From NCBI RefSeq assembly GCF_000309385.1, contig NZ_JH976537.1, forward strand, positions 2,880,715 to 2,944,714: a stretch of DNA of 64,000 nucleotides. The letters are read 5' to 3'. The first letter of the stretch is position 1; each line of letters begins with the position of its first letter. Source of the DNA: Nodosilinea nodulosa PCC 7104. GTDB taxonomy: Bacteria > Cyanobacteriota > Cyanobacteriia > Phormidesmidales > Phormidesmidaceae. Shown one piece after another: positions 26,634 through 35,683 of this stretch. The translations under genes and the position numbers were made by a program. Under the pieces are notes generated by a model. It had not been told where the DNA came from. It saw nothing but the letters and a program-made list of their open reading frames with translations, and did no database searches.

Positions 26634-28181
26634 ATGACCCTCACTGAACAAATGATCTCTGGTCTGCCGGGCAACCCCTGGGCGGGGCTGGAGCGAGCCG
26701 ACGAGCTGTGGCTGCGCTACCGCACGGGCAACCTGCCCGAGGCTCACGTCATTCACCAGGCCACAGCTCCGCTGGAGTCGGTCGATTGGGATGTGGTGAT
26801 CTGCGGCGGCACCCTGGGGATCCTGGTTGGGGCGGGGCTGGCCCAGCGCGGCTGGCGAGTGGCTCTGCTAGAGCGCGGCGTGCTCCAGGGGCGACAGCAG
26901 GAGTGGAATATTTCTCGCCGCGAGCTGGCGGCGCTGACCGAGCTGGGGCTGCTGACCGAGCAGGAGCTGGCCGATGCGATCGCCTCCCAGTACAATCCCG
27001 CCCGCATTCAGTTTGGCGAAGGCGAGCCGCTGTGGGTCAACGATGTGCTGAATGTCGGCGTCGACCCCAGGGGGCTGCTCGCCCGGCTCAAGGCCAAGTT
27101 TTTGGCCGCCGGGGGGCAGCTGTTTGAGCACAATGCCTTCGAGGCGGCCTGGGTGCACCCGAACGGCGTGCTGGTGAAGGCAGAGCAGCCCTTCACCACC
27201 CGGCTGCTGATCGATGCCATGGGCCACTTTTCGCCCCTGGTGCGTCAGGCACGGGGGGCGGCAAAGCCCGATGCGGTGTGTCTGGTGGTGGGCACCTGCG
27301 CCCAGGGGTTCCCCGCTAACGATACGGGCGACTTGATTGTGTCGTTCACTCCCATTCGCCATCAGTGCCAGTACTTTTGGGAAGCCTTTCCGGCGCGGGA
27401 TGGGCGCACCACCTACATGTTCACCTATATGGATGCCGATTCCCGTCGGCTGAGCCTGACCGAATTCTTTGAGGAGTACTGGCGTCTGCTGCCCGAGTAT
27501 CAGCAGGTGAGCCTGGAGGACTTGCGGGTGCAGCGGGCGCTGTTTGGCTTTTTTCCTTGCTACAGGCAAAGCCCGCTGCGGTACAGCTGGGGCCGCACCC
27601 TGGCGGTGGGCGACAGCAGCGGCAGTCAGTCACCCCTTAGCTTTGGCGGGTTTGGGGCGATGATTCGCCACCTGGAGCGGCTAATCGACGGCATTGACGA
27701 GGCGCTGGGGTGCGATCGCCTGACCGCCTCCGCCCTGGGCGAGCTTCAGCCCTACCAGCCCAACCTATCAGTGACCTGGCTGTTTCAAAAATCCATGAGC
27801 GTGGGGGTAGACCAAACCCTCTCTGAGCAGCACATCAACCGCATGCTGACGGCTATATTCGCCGCCATGGCCGAGCTGGGCGAACCCACCCTCAAACCTT
27901 TCTTGCAGGATGTGGTGCAGTTTCCGGCCCTGGCCAAAACCCTGGCGGTGACATCGATTAAGTATCCGGGTTTGGTGGCCAAAATTATTCCCCAGGTGGG
28001 CATAGGGGCCCTGGCGAGCTGGCTGGGGCACTATATCAGTCTGGCCGGGTACAGCGCTCTAGAGCCATTGGCCCGCGCCCTGGCGCCGGTTTTTGAGCCA
28101 CTGCCCCCGGTGCCGCGATACTATAGCCATCGTTGGCGCGATCGCCTGTTCTATGGCAGCGGTAAGGACTACAACGCCTAA
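26634..28181 (+). CDS. cruP: CruP-like FAD protein (lycopene cyclase paralogue)
   Basis: 515 aa. An FAD-binding fold begins near residue 50 (VVICGGTLGILVGAGLAQ) and continues with VALLERG, QQEWNISRRELAAL, the block FGFFPCYRQSPLRYSWGR and AVGDSSGSQSPLSFGGFGAM. These are shared by CruA and CruP. CruP is the shorter paralogue, retained in plants, where it is linked to limiting carotenoid epoxidation under stress; direct cyclase activity is doubtful. It ends with a TAA immediately before the ATG of the SirB1 gene, so the two are translationally adjacent. The length favours CruP over CruA, but that is not decisive. Confidence 0.75.
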   Translation: MTLTEQMISGLPGNPWAGLERADELWLRYRTGNLPEAHVIHQATAPLESVDWDVVICGGTLGILVGAGLAQRGWRVALLERGVLQGRQQEWNISRRELAALTELGLLTEQELADAIASQYNPARIQFGEGEPLWVNDVLNVGVDPRGLLARLKAKFLAAGGQLFEHNAFEAAWVHPNGVLVKAEQPFTTRLLIDAMGHFSPLVRQARGAAKPDAVCLVVGTCAQGFPANDTGDLIVSFTPIRHQCQYFWEAFPARDGRTTYMFTYMDADSRRLSLTEFFEEYWRLLPEYQQVSLEDLRVQRALFGFFPCYRQSPLRYSWGRTLAVGDSSGSQSPLSFGGFGAMIRHLERLIDGIDEALGCDRLTASALGELQPYQPNLSVTWLFQKSMSVGVDQTLSEQHINRMLTAIFAAMAELGEPTLKPFLQDVVQFPALAKTLAVTSIKYPGLVAKIIPQVGIGALASWLGHYISLAGYSALEPLARALAPVFEPLPPVPRYYSHRWRDRLFYGSGKDYNA

Positions 28182-29018
28182 ATGACCAATACTGCACTAC
28201 CCAGCCAGCGCCTGTACCAGGAGCTGCAGCAGCCTACCGAGCGCGTGAGTTTGGCTCGCGCGGCCCTCTACCTGGCCCAGGAAGACTCGCCTCACCTGGT
28301 GGTTGACGACTATCTAGCCATGCTCGATCGCATGGCCGAAACCCTGCGTCAGCGGCTACCTGCCGATGGCTACCCGCTGAAGATTATTCGCACCATCAAC
28401 GAGTACCTGTTCAACGATCTGAACTTTCGGGGCAACAGCGTCGACTACTACGACCCCCGCAACAGCTTTCTCAACGAGGTGCTAGAGCGGCGAGTGGGCA
28501 TTCCCATTACCCTGTCGCTGGTGTATCTGGAGCTGGCCAACCGGATTGGCTTTCCCATGGCCGGGGTGAGCATGCCGGGGCATTTTTTGGTGCGTCCCAC
28601 AGTCAACGAAATGGCTGTGTTTGTAGATCCCTTTAACCGGGGCGAGATCTTGTTTGAGCAAGACTGCAACGATCGCCTCAAGCAGATGTTTGGCGAAGCG
28701 GCTCGGCTGGAGCCGCAGCACCTGGCCCCCGTGCCGCCGGTGGCGTTTTTGGTGCGAATGCTGACCAACCTGAAGATGATTTACCTGCAAAATAGAGATG
28801 TGCCCAAGGCGCTAGATGCCATTAACCGGATTTTGCTGATTAACCCGGAGGCGGTGGCGGAATGGCGCGATCGCGGCCTGATTCACTACCAGCAGGGGCA
28901 GCTCGACCAGGCCCAGCTCGACCTGGAGCGCTACCTCTACCAGCACCCCGACGCCGCCGATGCCTTTGAAATTCGCCGGGTGATTGAGCAAATCGAGCGC
29001 GTGCAGGACGAACCATGA
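28182..29018 (+). CDS. SirB1-family transglutaminase-like protein with TPR
   Basis: 278 aa. The N-terminal transglutaminase-like domain includes YLFNDLNFRGNSVDYYDPRNSFLNEVL, RVGIPITLSLVYLELANRIGFPMAGVSMPGHFLVRP and FVDPFNRGEIL; the usual catalytic Cys position is not occupied by Cys, as in most of the family. C-terminal TPR-like helices (LDAINRILLINPEAVAEWRDRGLIHYQQGQLDQAQLDLERYL) follow. Function unknown. There are no spare bases between the cruP stop and this ATG, and the end overlaps the sdhC start (ATGA). The three genes look like one operon. Confidence 0.82.
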   Translation: MTNTALPSQRLYQELQQPTERVSLARAALYLAQEDSPHLVVDDYLAMLDRMAETLRQRLPADGYPLKIIRTINEYLFNDLNFRGNSVDYYDPRNSFLNEVLERRVGIPITLSLVYLELANRIGFPMAGVSMPGHFLVRPTVNEMAVFVDPFNRGEILFEQDCNDRLKQMFGEAARLEPQHLAPVPPVAFLVRMLTNLKMIYLQNRDVPKALDAINRILLINPEAVAEWRDRGLIHYQQGQLDQAQLDLERYLYQHPDAADAFEIRRVIEQIERVQDEP

Positions 29019-29749
29019 CCAACACCCTCAAAGCCCCCCAAACTACACCAGAAACCCCTCCCAGCCCGGCCTCTCCCCTGCTCAGGTTCTATCAATCGTC
29101 GATCGGCAAAAAGCTGATCACGGGGGCCACCGGACTGGCTTTGGCAACCTTTGTGCTGGCCCACATGGTCGGTAACCTAATTTTGTTCGTCAGCCGCGAT
29201 GCCTACAATACCTACGCTTGGGCGATCGAAAATCTAGGAATTGCCTTCTACGTCTTTGAGCTGGTGCTAGTGGCGGTAGTAATGCTCCACGCTCTGGTGG
29301 GCATCGAGATTTTCTGGCGCAAGCGGCAGGCCCGCCCCCAGGGCTACAGCATCTACCAGTCGGCGGGTGGCCCCAGCCACCAGACCCTCAGCTCACGCAC
29401 CATGATTGTCACTGGCTCGGTGCTGTCGGTGTTTTTGGTGGCCCACCTGCTGACGTTTAAGTTTGGCCCCTACTACACCACGGAACTAGGTGGCGAAACC
29501 ATGCGCGATCTGGCCCAACTGGTGGTGGAAAAGTTTCAGCACCTGCCCTACGTGATGGGCTACAGCGCCATTTTGGTGCTGCTGGCCTCGCATCTGCGCC
29601 ACGGGCTGTGGAGCGCGCTGCAATCGATCGGGCTGCTAAATAAAGGCATTCGGCCTTTGGTCTATGGGGCGAGTGCGGTGGTTGGGGGTGGAATTGCAGC
29701 GGGCTTTCTGCTGCTGCCCTGGGCAATCTATCTAGGTCTGGTGAGCTAA
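29015..29749 (+). CDS. sdhC: succinate dehydrogenase cytochrome b subunit
   Basis: 244 aa with five hydrophobic helices, like the single-subunit di-heme b558 type. Characteristic blocks: FYQSSIGKKLITGATGLALATFVLAHMVGNLILF (start of helix I-II, with a heme His), VLHALVGIEIFWRKRQAR and VAHLLTFKFGPYY, then SHLRHGLWSALQSIGLLN, which supplies another His. It anchors SdhAB in the membrane and passes electrons to plastoquinone. No sdhA or sdhB is nearby, which is usual in cyanobacteria. It overlaps the SirB1 gene by four bases. Confidence 0.88.
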   Translation: MTNTLKAPQTTPETPPSPASPLLRFYQSSIGKKLITGATGLALATFVLAHMVGNLILFVSRDAYNTYAWAIENLGIAFYVFELVLVAVVMLHALVGIEIFWRKRQARPQGYSIYQSAGGPSHQTLSSRTMIVTGSVLSVFLVAHLLTFKFGPYYTTELGGETMRDLAQLVVEKFQHLPYVMGYSAILVLLASHLRHGLWSALQSIGLLNKGIRPLVYGASAVVGGGIAAGFLLLPWAIYLGLVS

Positions 29750-30361
29750 CCACCAGCTTTGGCAGAGAGACCGGCGCCTATTGCCTTACCTCAAGGCGTT
29801 GCTAGCAGCGGCAGGCACCCAATCTCTTGAGAAGAAACTACGCCTAGTGGGCGAATTGTTCACCAACTTAATCAGCCATGCAGTTATAGCTGTAGCCAGT
29901 CTGGATGAGATACTTCCCTCAAAACGTTCAAGCGCTTGAACGCTTCTGGATGTCTTATATCAAGTCCGCTTAATCGACCGCACTATGGCCTTAGAAGAAG
30001 CAAGGGTTAGTGGCCTACAATTCTTGGGTTCATTAGCCGGACTTGATATTACCTAACTGACTATGGCCTAAGTGACTATGGCTGTAAGTCCAACGACAAG
30101 CCTAAAAAGTGGGTGGAGATTGGCTGGCTGGGGAGGATTGGCAACACCCCGTATTCTATGTCTGCGATAACGAGAGAAAATTTTTCAAATCTTCCGCCGC
30201 TTGCATGGGCGGTAAAATTCGGATTGAGTCCAGTCCCATCCGGGACAGCATTCTACCTTACCCTGGCAGCGAAGGCAGTGGCAAACTCAAACGGGGCATT
30301 TAGGCGCTCGTAGACACTGGTTTGAAGTGACAACGCTGCCATCTCACCTGGAGGATTAGTC
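29750..30361. repeat. intergenic region with palindrome and MITE-like inverted repeat
   Basis: CGTTCAAGCGCTTGAACG (29925-29942) is an 18-base perfect palindrome. ATATCAAGTCCG (29957-29968) is matched by CGGACTTGATAT (30038-30049), with a further TAAT/ATTA match just inside, giving a ~93-base hairpin element of the MITE type. Two weak ORFs around 30109-30313 have no coding support. The kinase gene is preceded by GGAGGATTAGTC. Confidence 0.55.
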
Positions 30362-33247
30362 ATGCAACAGCCGTCGCCCACCGTTCTGATTGTCGATGAC
30401 TCTCCAGAGGACCGGGAAACTTACCGGCGATATCTGTTAGGCGATCGGGAATATTCCTACACCTTTTTAGAGGCATCCCTGGGCCAGCAGGGAATCGACC
30501 TGTGGCAGCAGCACCGACCCGATGTTGTCCTGCTCGACTATCATCTGCCTGACCTAGATGGTTTGAACGTTTTGGCCCGGCTGCAAGCTCTGGGTCAATC
30601 AGCCTGTTTACCCGTTGTGATGATCACAGAGGAGGGCAATGAAGCGATCGCCCTGCAGGCGATTAGAGCAGGCGCCCAGGACTATTTGGTAAAAGGGGCC
30701 ATCACCGCTGAGGAGTTGCGCCTGACCGTCAGTAAGACCCTTACGGCTATGCAACTTCAGCTCCAGCTCCAGCAGCAGCTAGAGCGCGAACAACTGACCC
30801 GACACATTAGCCAGCAAATTCATCAGTCGCTGGAACTAGATGAAATTCTCTACACCACGGTCACGGAGGTGCGTCGGTTTTTGCAAACCGATCGCGTCGT
30901 TATTTTTCGGATCGAACCGAGCGGAGATGGCACGGTCGTTGCCGAATCGGTTGGTTCAGCGTGGCAAGTCCTGCTCTATCGAGATATCCATGATCCTTGT
31001 TTTGCCGAGGGGCACATAGATTCCTATCAGCAAGGACGAGTCATGGCCCATGCTGATATTCACGATGGTCGCCTTGCTCCCTGTCATGCTGAGTTTCTAG
31101 CGCAATTTGAGGTGCGGGCAAATTTGGTGGTACCCATCCTCCGCGATGCCCAGCTGTGGGGGTTGCTGATTGCCCATCACTGTGAGGAGCCGCGATCGTG
31201 GCAAACCACAGAAATTGAATTGCTCCAACAGCTTGGCGTCCATTTGGGCATTGCCTTGCAGCAGGCCAGTGCCTACATCCAGCTAGAGCAGGAAGGTGCA
31301 GCCCGCTATCGCGCAATTGTTGAAGATCAAACCGATTTAATTGTCCGCTACCTACCGGATACGACCCTTCTGTTTGCCAATGGTGCCTACTGTCGTTACT
31401 TTGGGGTGAAATTAGAGGAAGTTCTGGGTAAGAGTTATAGCCCCGTCATTTTTGAAGGCGATATGGAACGGGTGACTCAGCTAGTCAGATCCATGAATGC
31501 CGAAAATCCTACCGTCACCATCGAGAACCGGATTGTCGTCAATGGAGAGGTGCGCTGGACCCAGTGGATCAATCGGATGCTATTCGATGACCAGGGACAG
31601 TTTACTGAATTTCAGTCGGTCGGACGAGATATTACTCCACTAAAGGAGGCGGAAGCCCAGCTGCGCCACAGTAGCGAGCGGATTAGTTTGGCCAATGCAG
31701 AGCTAGCCAGAGCCGCCCGGCTCAAAGACGAGTTTTTGGCGAACATGAGCCACGAATTGCGAACCCCACTTAACTCAATCCTAGGATTATCTGAGATTTT
31801 ATTAGAAGAAGTGTTTGGCAATTTGACCGATCGCCAGCGCCAGTTTTTGCAAACAATTGAGAAGAGTGGAGAACACCTGCTCTCCCTAATTAACGATATT
31901 TTAGACCTCTCCAAAATTGAATCGGGCAAAGTCGCGATCGAGCTGGGTTCGGTTGCCCTAGATTCAGTATGCCAATCTAGCCTCAACTTTGTTAAGGAAC
32001 AGGCAAGACACAAAGAAATTCAGTTGACCTACAAGCTTGATCCAACACTTTCAGAAATCGAGGCCGACGAACGGCGATTAGTTCAATTACTAGTCAATTT
32101 ACTGAGCAATGCGGTTAAATTCACGCCCAACGGCGGGCGTGTGCAGCTAGAGGTGAAAATGAACCCGCTTCAGCAAGCGGTTGAATTTCAAGTGACGGAT
32201 ACTGGGATTGGCATTGCTCCAGAAAACTTGAACCAGATCTTCCAGCCCTTCATGCAGGTAGACAGTTCTCTCTCTCGACACTATACCGGCACAGGGCTGG
32301 GCCTATCAATCGTTCACAGAATTGTTGAGCTGCACGGAGGCAGCATTCGAGTCGAAAGTGAGCTAGGACGCGGCAGCTGCTTTACCGTACTCTTGCCGTG
32401 GCACCCCGTATCGGTTCAGCCCGATCTCTCCTCTCCAGAATCCTTACCGAACAACGTCGAAATCCACAATGTTTTAGTGGTAGAGGATTCGAGTCCAGCA
32501 GCTAACCAGATCAAACGATACCTAGCTGAAATAGGAGCGACCAGTGTCATTCATCCGGTCGGCAGAGGGGCCTTGGATGTAGCGTTACGAGTCAGCCCAG
32601 ATGTCATTGTGTTAGACGTTTTGCTGCCAGATTGTTCTGGATGGGAAGTCTTGAGCGAGTTGAAATCTCACTCCCAAACTCAATCGATCCCTATTATTGT
32701 CATTTCAGTGGTGGATGATCGACCTCGTAGCCTGGATATGGGAGCTATCGAGCATCTTCTTAAACCTCTCTCTCGCCAAAAATTTCATCAAGCATTGCAT
32801 CGACTATTTGCCAACGTTCAGTCTCCCAACCCGGAGATGGCTCTTATCGTTGCTGCCGCAGAACTAGCCAGGCGTCCTAAAGTTTTATTAGCAGAAGACA
32901 ACGAAGCCAACATTACCATGTTGCTCAATTATCTGGAGTCGCAGAATTTTCAAGTCTTCCTGGCCCGCAATGGGTTAGAAGCTGTTCAGATGGCAAAACA
33001 AAATCAGCCAGATGTGATTTTGATGGATATTCAAATGCCAGACATGGATGGATTAGAAGCAACCCGGCAAATTCGTGCCGACGGGCAAATAAGCTCTATT
33101 CCGATTATTGCCTTAACGGCTTTAGCCATGCCCGGCGATTTAGAGCGGTGTCTAGGGGCAGGGGCCAACGATTACATGGCTAAACCTGTGAAGCTGAAGC
33201 AGCTTCTGGACAAAATAACGCAGCAGCTGCCCAAAATTTTGGATTAG
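30362..33247 (+). CDS. hybrid histidine kinase REC-GAF(DXCF cyanobacteriochrome-like)-PAS-HisKA-HATPase-REC-REC
   Basis: 961 aa, no membrane segment. Receiver 1 covers ~6-125 (phospho-acceptor Asp59 in LLDYHLPD). The GAF domain (~150-310) has a DPCF motif at 211-214 and a Cys-His pair at 241-242 followed by EFLAQFEVRANLVVPIL and LWGLLIAHHC. The Cys-Cys spacing is 28 residues, the same as the two bilin-binding cysteines of the DXCF cyanobacteriochrome TePixJ. A PAS domain (~318-435), HisKA with His464 (NMSHELRTPLNSIL), HATPase (NAVKFTPNGG, GTGLGLSIV) and two receivers (Asp752, Asp889) follow. The expected role is light-driven control of autophosphorylation and a phosphorelay. No cognate regulator gene is adjacent. 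Confidence 0.88.
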   Translation: MQQPSPTVLIVDDSPEDRETYRRYLLGDREYSYTFLEASLGQQGIDLWQQHRPDVVLLDYHLPDLDGLNVLARLQALGQSACLPVVMITEEGNEAIALQAIRAGAQDYLVKGAITAEELRLTVSKTLTAMQLQLQLQQQLEREQLTRHISQQIHQSLELDEILYTTVTEVRRFLQTDRVVIFRIEPSGDGTVVAESVGSAWQVLLYRDIHDPCFAEGHIDSYQQGRVMAHADIHDGRLAPCHAEFLAQFEVRANLVVPILRDAQLWGLLIAHHCEEPRSWQTTEIELLQQLGVHLGIALQQASAYIQLEQEGAARYRAIVEDQTDLIVRYLPDTTLLFANGAYCRYFGVKLEEVLGKSYSPVIFEGDMERVTQLVRSMNAENPTVTIENRIVVNGEVRWTQWINRMLFDDQGQFTEFQSVGRDITPLKEAEAQLRHSSERISLANAELARAARLKDEFLANMSHELRTPLNSILGLSEILLEEVFGNLTDRQRQFLQTIEKSGEHLLSLINDILDLSKIESGKVAIELGSVALDSVCQSSLNFVKEQARHKEIQLTYKLDPTLSEIEADERRLVQLLVNLLSNAVKFTPNGGRVQLEVKMNPLQQAVEFQVTDTGIGIAPENLNQIFQPFMQVDSSLSRHYTGTGLGLSIVHRIVELHGGSIRVESELGRGSCFTVLLPWHPVSVQPDLSSPESLPNNVEIHNVLVVEDSSPAANQIKRYLAEIGATSVIHPVGRGALDVALRVSPDVIVLDVLLPDCSGWEVLSELKSHSQTQSIPIIVISVVDDRPRSLDMGAIEHLLKPLSRQKFHQALHRLFANVQSPNPEMALIVAAAELARRPKVLLAEDNEANITMLLNYLESQNFQVFLARNGLEAVQMAKQNQPDVILMDIQMPDMDGLEATRQIRADGQISSIPIIALTALAMPGDLERCLGAGANDYMAKPVKLKQLLDKITQQLPKILD

Positions 33248-33334
33248 CCCAGTACTATGACAACTTTGAAGGTTGGGGAACCTGGCTCTGGGGCAACCTA
33301 GCGTTGAGGTATTCAGCACTGGATCGCAGAGCCT

Positions 33335-34825
33335 ATGGCACCGACGGCAGACATCATCATCATTGGGGCCGGCATCTCCGGGCTGGCGGCTGGGTGCTAC
33401 GCCCAAATGAACGGCTACCGCAGCCAAGTTTTTGAGGCCAACGATCGCCCAGGCGGCCTATGCACCGCGCGATCGCACCAGGGCTATACCTTCGACGGCG
33501 GACTTCACTATATCTTTGGCACCGGGCCGGGGCAGCCATTCTACTCGCTGTGGCAAGAGCTGGGAGCAGTGCAGCGGCTAGAGTTTGTGAACCAACCCGA
33601 GTTTATGCAAATCCACGGCCCCCAGGGGGAGGTGCTGCGGGTGCAAAGCCAGCCCGACCAGCTGGAACAACACTTCCTGGCCCTGGCCCCCGAAGATGCC
33701 AAGCTGATTGCAGGGTTTTGCAAAGGGGTGCGCAAGTTCAAAGACTTTGACCTGTCGATGCTGCAACAAAAGCCCAAGTCGCTGATGACGGCGACGGATT
33801 GGGCGCGGCTGGGCAAGCAGGTACTGCCCTTTATGGGCGTACTGGGCAAGTGGAGTCAGCTGTCGTTGCGCGACCTGGCGGGGCAGGTGAAGAATCCATT
33901 TTTGCGATCGGCCATGCCCCACATGTTTGCCTGGCCCGATGTGCCGGTGATGGTGGGCATGTCGCTGCTGGCCTACCTGGACAACGGCAACGCAGGGTTT
34001 CCGGTGGGTGGGTCGCTGAGCTTTGCCCGCGCCATCGAGCAGCGCTATCTGGACCTGGGCGGCGAAATTCACTATTCTGCCCCGGTAGAGCGGGTGCTGG
34101 TGGAGAATGATCGGGCCGTGGGCATTCGTCTGGATAGCCATGACGAGTACCGGGCCGAGCGGATTATCTCCGCCTGCGACGGTCGCCGGACTATTTTTGA
34201 TTTGCTCAAGGGCAAGTACATCAACCGCAGAATTGAGCAGCTCTACAATGGGCACCTGCCGCTGCATTCGCAGTTTCAGGTGCTGCTGGGGGTGAATATG
34301 GATTTTTCGCAGCAGCCCGCCTGGGTGACGCATTTGCTGGATAGGCCGGTGGCGATTGCAGGCCAGCCCCACGCCGAAATCGGCGTCAAGCACTACAGCT
34401 TCGACCCATCGCTGGCCCCACCGGGCAAATCGGTGGTGAGCCTGATGCTGACGACTCACTACAGCGACTGGCAAACCTACGGCGGCTCCCCCAGTCGGGA
34501 TGCGGAGAATTTGATCGATCGCATGGAGGCGTTTTATCCCGGTCTGGGGGCAGCGGTGGAGTGCATGGATGTGACGACGCCCCTCAGCCTGGAGCAAGCG
34601 ACCGGCAACTGGCAGGGGGCCAGCTGCGGCTGGCTGCTCACCAAAGACACCCTGCCGCTGATGATCAAGGGGGTACCCAAGCGCCTGCCGGGGCTGGAGC
34701 GCTTTTATATGGTCAGCCAGTGGACCGAGCCGGGCGGGAGCCTGCCGATTGTGGCGCTGTCGGGGCGCAACTTGATCTATGAAATTTGCCGGGAAGATGG
34801 CAGGACCTTTGCGGCGGCGGGCTAG
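33335..34825 (+). CDS. phytoene-desaturase-family FAD oxidoreductase
   Basis: 496 aa. N-terminal FAD-binding motif IIIGAGISGLAAGCYAQMNG, then FEANDRPGGLCTA and YTFDGGLHYIFG, GFPVGGSLSFARAIEQRYLDLGGEIHY (substrate-domain hallmark), and a C-terminal FAD block (WTEPGGSLPIVALSGRNLI). It belongs to the CrtI/CrtISO/retinol saturase superfamily, but the sequence is not close to crtP, crtQ or crtH as I know them, so the substrate remains open. Many cyanobacteria carry such paralogues. It follows the kinase after 87 bases on the same strand. Confidence 0.78.
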   Translation: MAPTADIIIIGAGISGLAAGCYAQMNGYRSQVFEANDRPGGLCTARSHQGYTFDGGLHYIFGTGPGQPFYSLWQELGAVQRLEFVNQPEFMQIHGPQGEVLRVQSQPDQLEQHFLALAPEDAKLIAGFCKGVRKFKDFDLSMLQQKPKSLMTATDWARLGKQVLPFMGVLGKWSQLSLRDLAGQVKNPFLRSAMPHMFAWPDVPVMVGMSLLAYLDNGNAGFPVGGSLSFARAIEQRYLDLGGEIHYSAPVERVLVENDRAVGIRLDSHDEYRAERIISACDGRRTIFDLLKGKYINRRIEQLYNGHLPLHSQFQVLLGVNMDFSQQPAWVTHLLDRPVAIAGQPHAEIGVKHYSFDPSLAPPGKSVVSLMLTTHYSDWQTYGGSPSRDAENLIDRMEAFYPGLGAAVECMDVTTPLSLEQATGNWQGASCGWLLTKDTLPLMIKGVPKRLPGLERFYMVSQWTEPGGSLPIVALSGRNLIYEICREDGRTFAAAG

Positions 34826-34983
34826 GGCAGATTATGGCTGGCAAAAGGTTATGAAATGCGATCGCACATCAAGCTTCGTTGCGTTCCTTCGCCGACCCCC
34901 GGCCCCAGCAGGACAATAAAAGTAGAGGGCAGTGGCTGCAAAGAGCCCGCCCCAACGGTGCCAGGCACCAGGAGGATCGACCC

Positions 34984-35109
34984 ATGTTGTCCCTGATTTT
35001 CACTTACCACGACAGGCTATATCTGGCGACCGAACTCGGAGCGCTAGGGCTGGTGCTATTGCTCTGCTGGTTGGCACCCCGCCTGGACCGCTATCGATCT
35101 CAGCCCTAG
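34984..35109 (+). CDS. 41-aa membrane peptide, unidentified
   Basis: MLSLIFTYHDRLYLATELGA followed by a hydrophobic segment (LGLVLLLCWLAP, residues ~20-31) and a basic tail (RLDRYRSQP). An excellent ribosome binding site (CAGGAGGATCG) lies eight bases before the ATG, which supports real translation. It lies 46 bases before the universal stress protein gene and may share its transcript. No family recognised. Confidence 0.55.
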   Translation: MLSLIFTYHDRLYLATELGALGLVLLLCWLAPRLDRYRSQP

Positions 35110-35155
35110 GCGGCTAGCGCGCGTCAGCTCATTTCAGTTAACGGGAGGACACCCC

Positions 35156-35683
35156 ATGTACCGCAAAATTTTAGTGGCCCTAGACAACAGCTCCACCAGC
35201 GATGCCCTATTTTCCCAGGCCCTTGAACTGGCCCAGGCCACCAAGGGTACGCTGCTGCTGGTGCACAGCCTGTCCAACCAGGAAGAAAGCAGCCCCCTTC
35301 CCATGTCAGGCAAACTCGACAATATTTACTGGGCACCGGGCACCGAGCTGGACCTAGAAGCCTGGCGGCAGGCGTGGGCGCGCTACGAAACCGAAAGCTT
35401 AGAGCGGCTGCGCCACTACAGCGCGATCGCCAATACCGTCGGTGTTGCCACCGAATTTCGGCAGCTGATTGGCAACCCCGCCACCGCTATCTGCAAAGTG
35501 GCCAATGAATGGGGAGCCGACCTCATTCTGGTCGGCAACCGAGGCCGATCTGGGTTGAGCCAGCTGGTGCTGGGCAGCGTCAGCAACGAAGTCATGCACC
35601 GCGCCTCCTGCTCCGTACTGGTGCTCAAATCCGACGCGCTGGACTCGGCCTCCATGCCCGCGATCGCCAGCACTGTCGCCTAG
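35156..35683 (+). CDS. universal stress protein (UspA family)
   Basis: 175 aa. Starts KILVALDNSSTSDALFSQALELA and ends with the nucleotide-binding loop ADLILVGNRGRSGLSQLVLGSVSNEVMHRASCSVLVL. The G-x2-G-x9-G(S/T) pattern is present, so ATP binding is expected. There is an insert of ~25 residues after the first helix (SNQEESSPLPMSGKLDN). The ATG has GGGAGG upstream. Such proteins bind nucleotides and respond to stress; the role here is unknown. Confidence 0.9.
   Translation: MYRKILVALDNSSTSDALFSQALELAQATKGTLLLVHSLSNQEESSPLPMSGKLDNIYWAPGTELDLEAWRQAWARYETESLERLRHYSAIANTVGVATEFRQLIGNPATAICKVANEWGADLILVGNRGRSGLSQLVLGSVSNEVMHRASCSVLVLKSDALDSASMPAIASTVA

Noticed and set aside
30109..30313. Two short plus-strand ORFs before the hybrid kinase
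   Set aside because: Overlap each other in different frames, lack start signals and family features.
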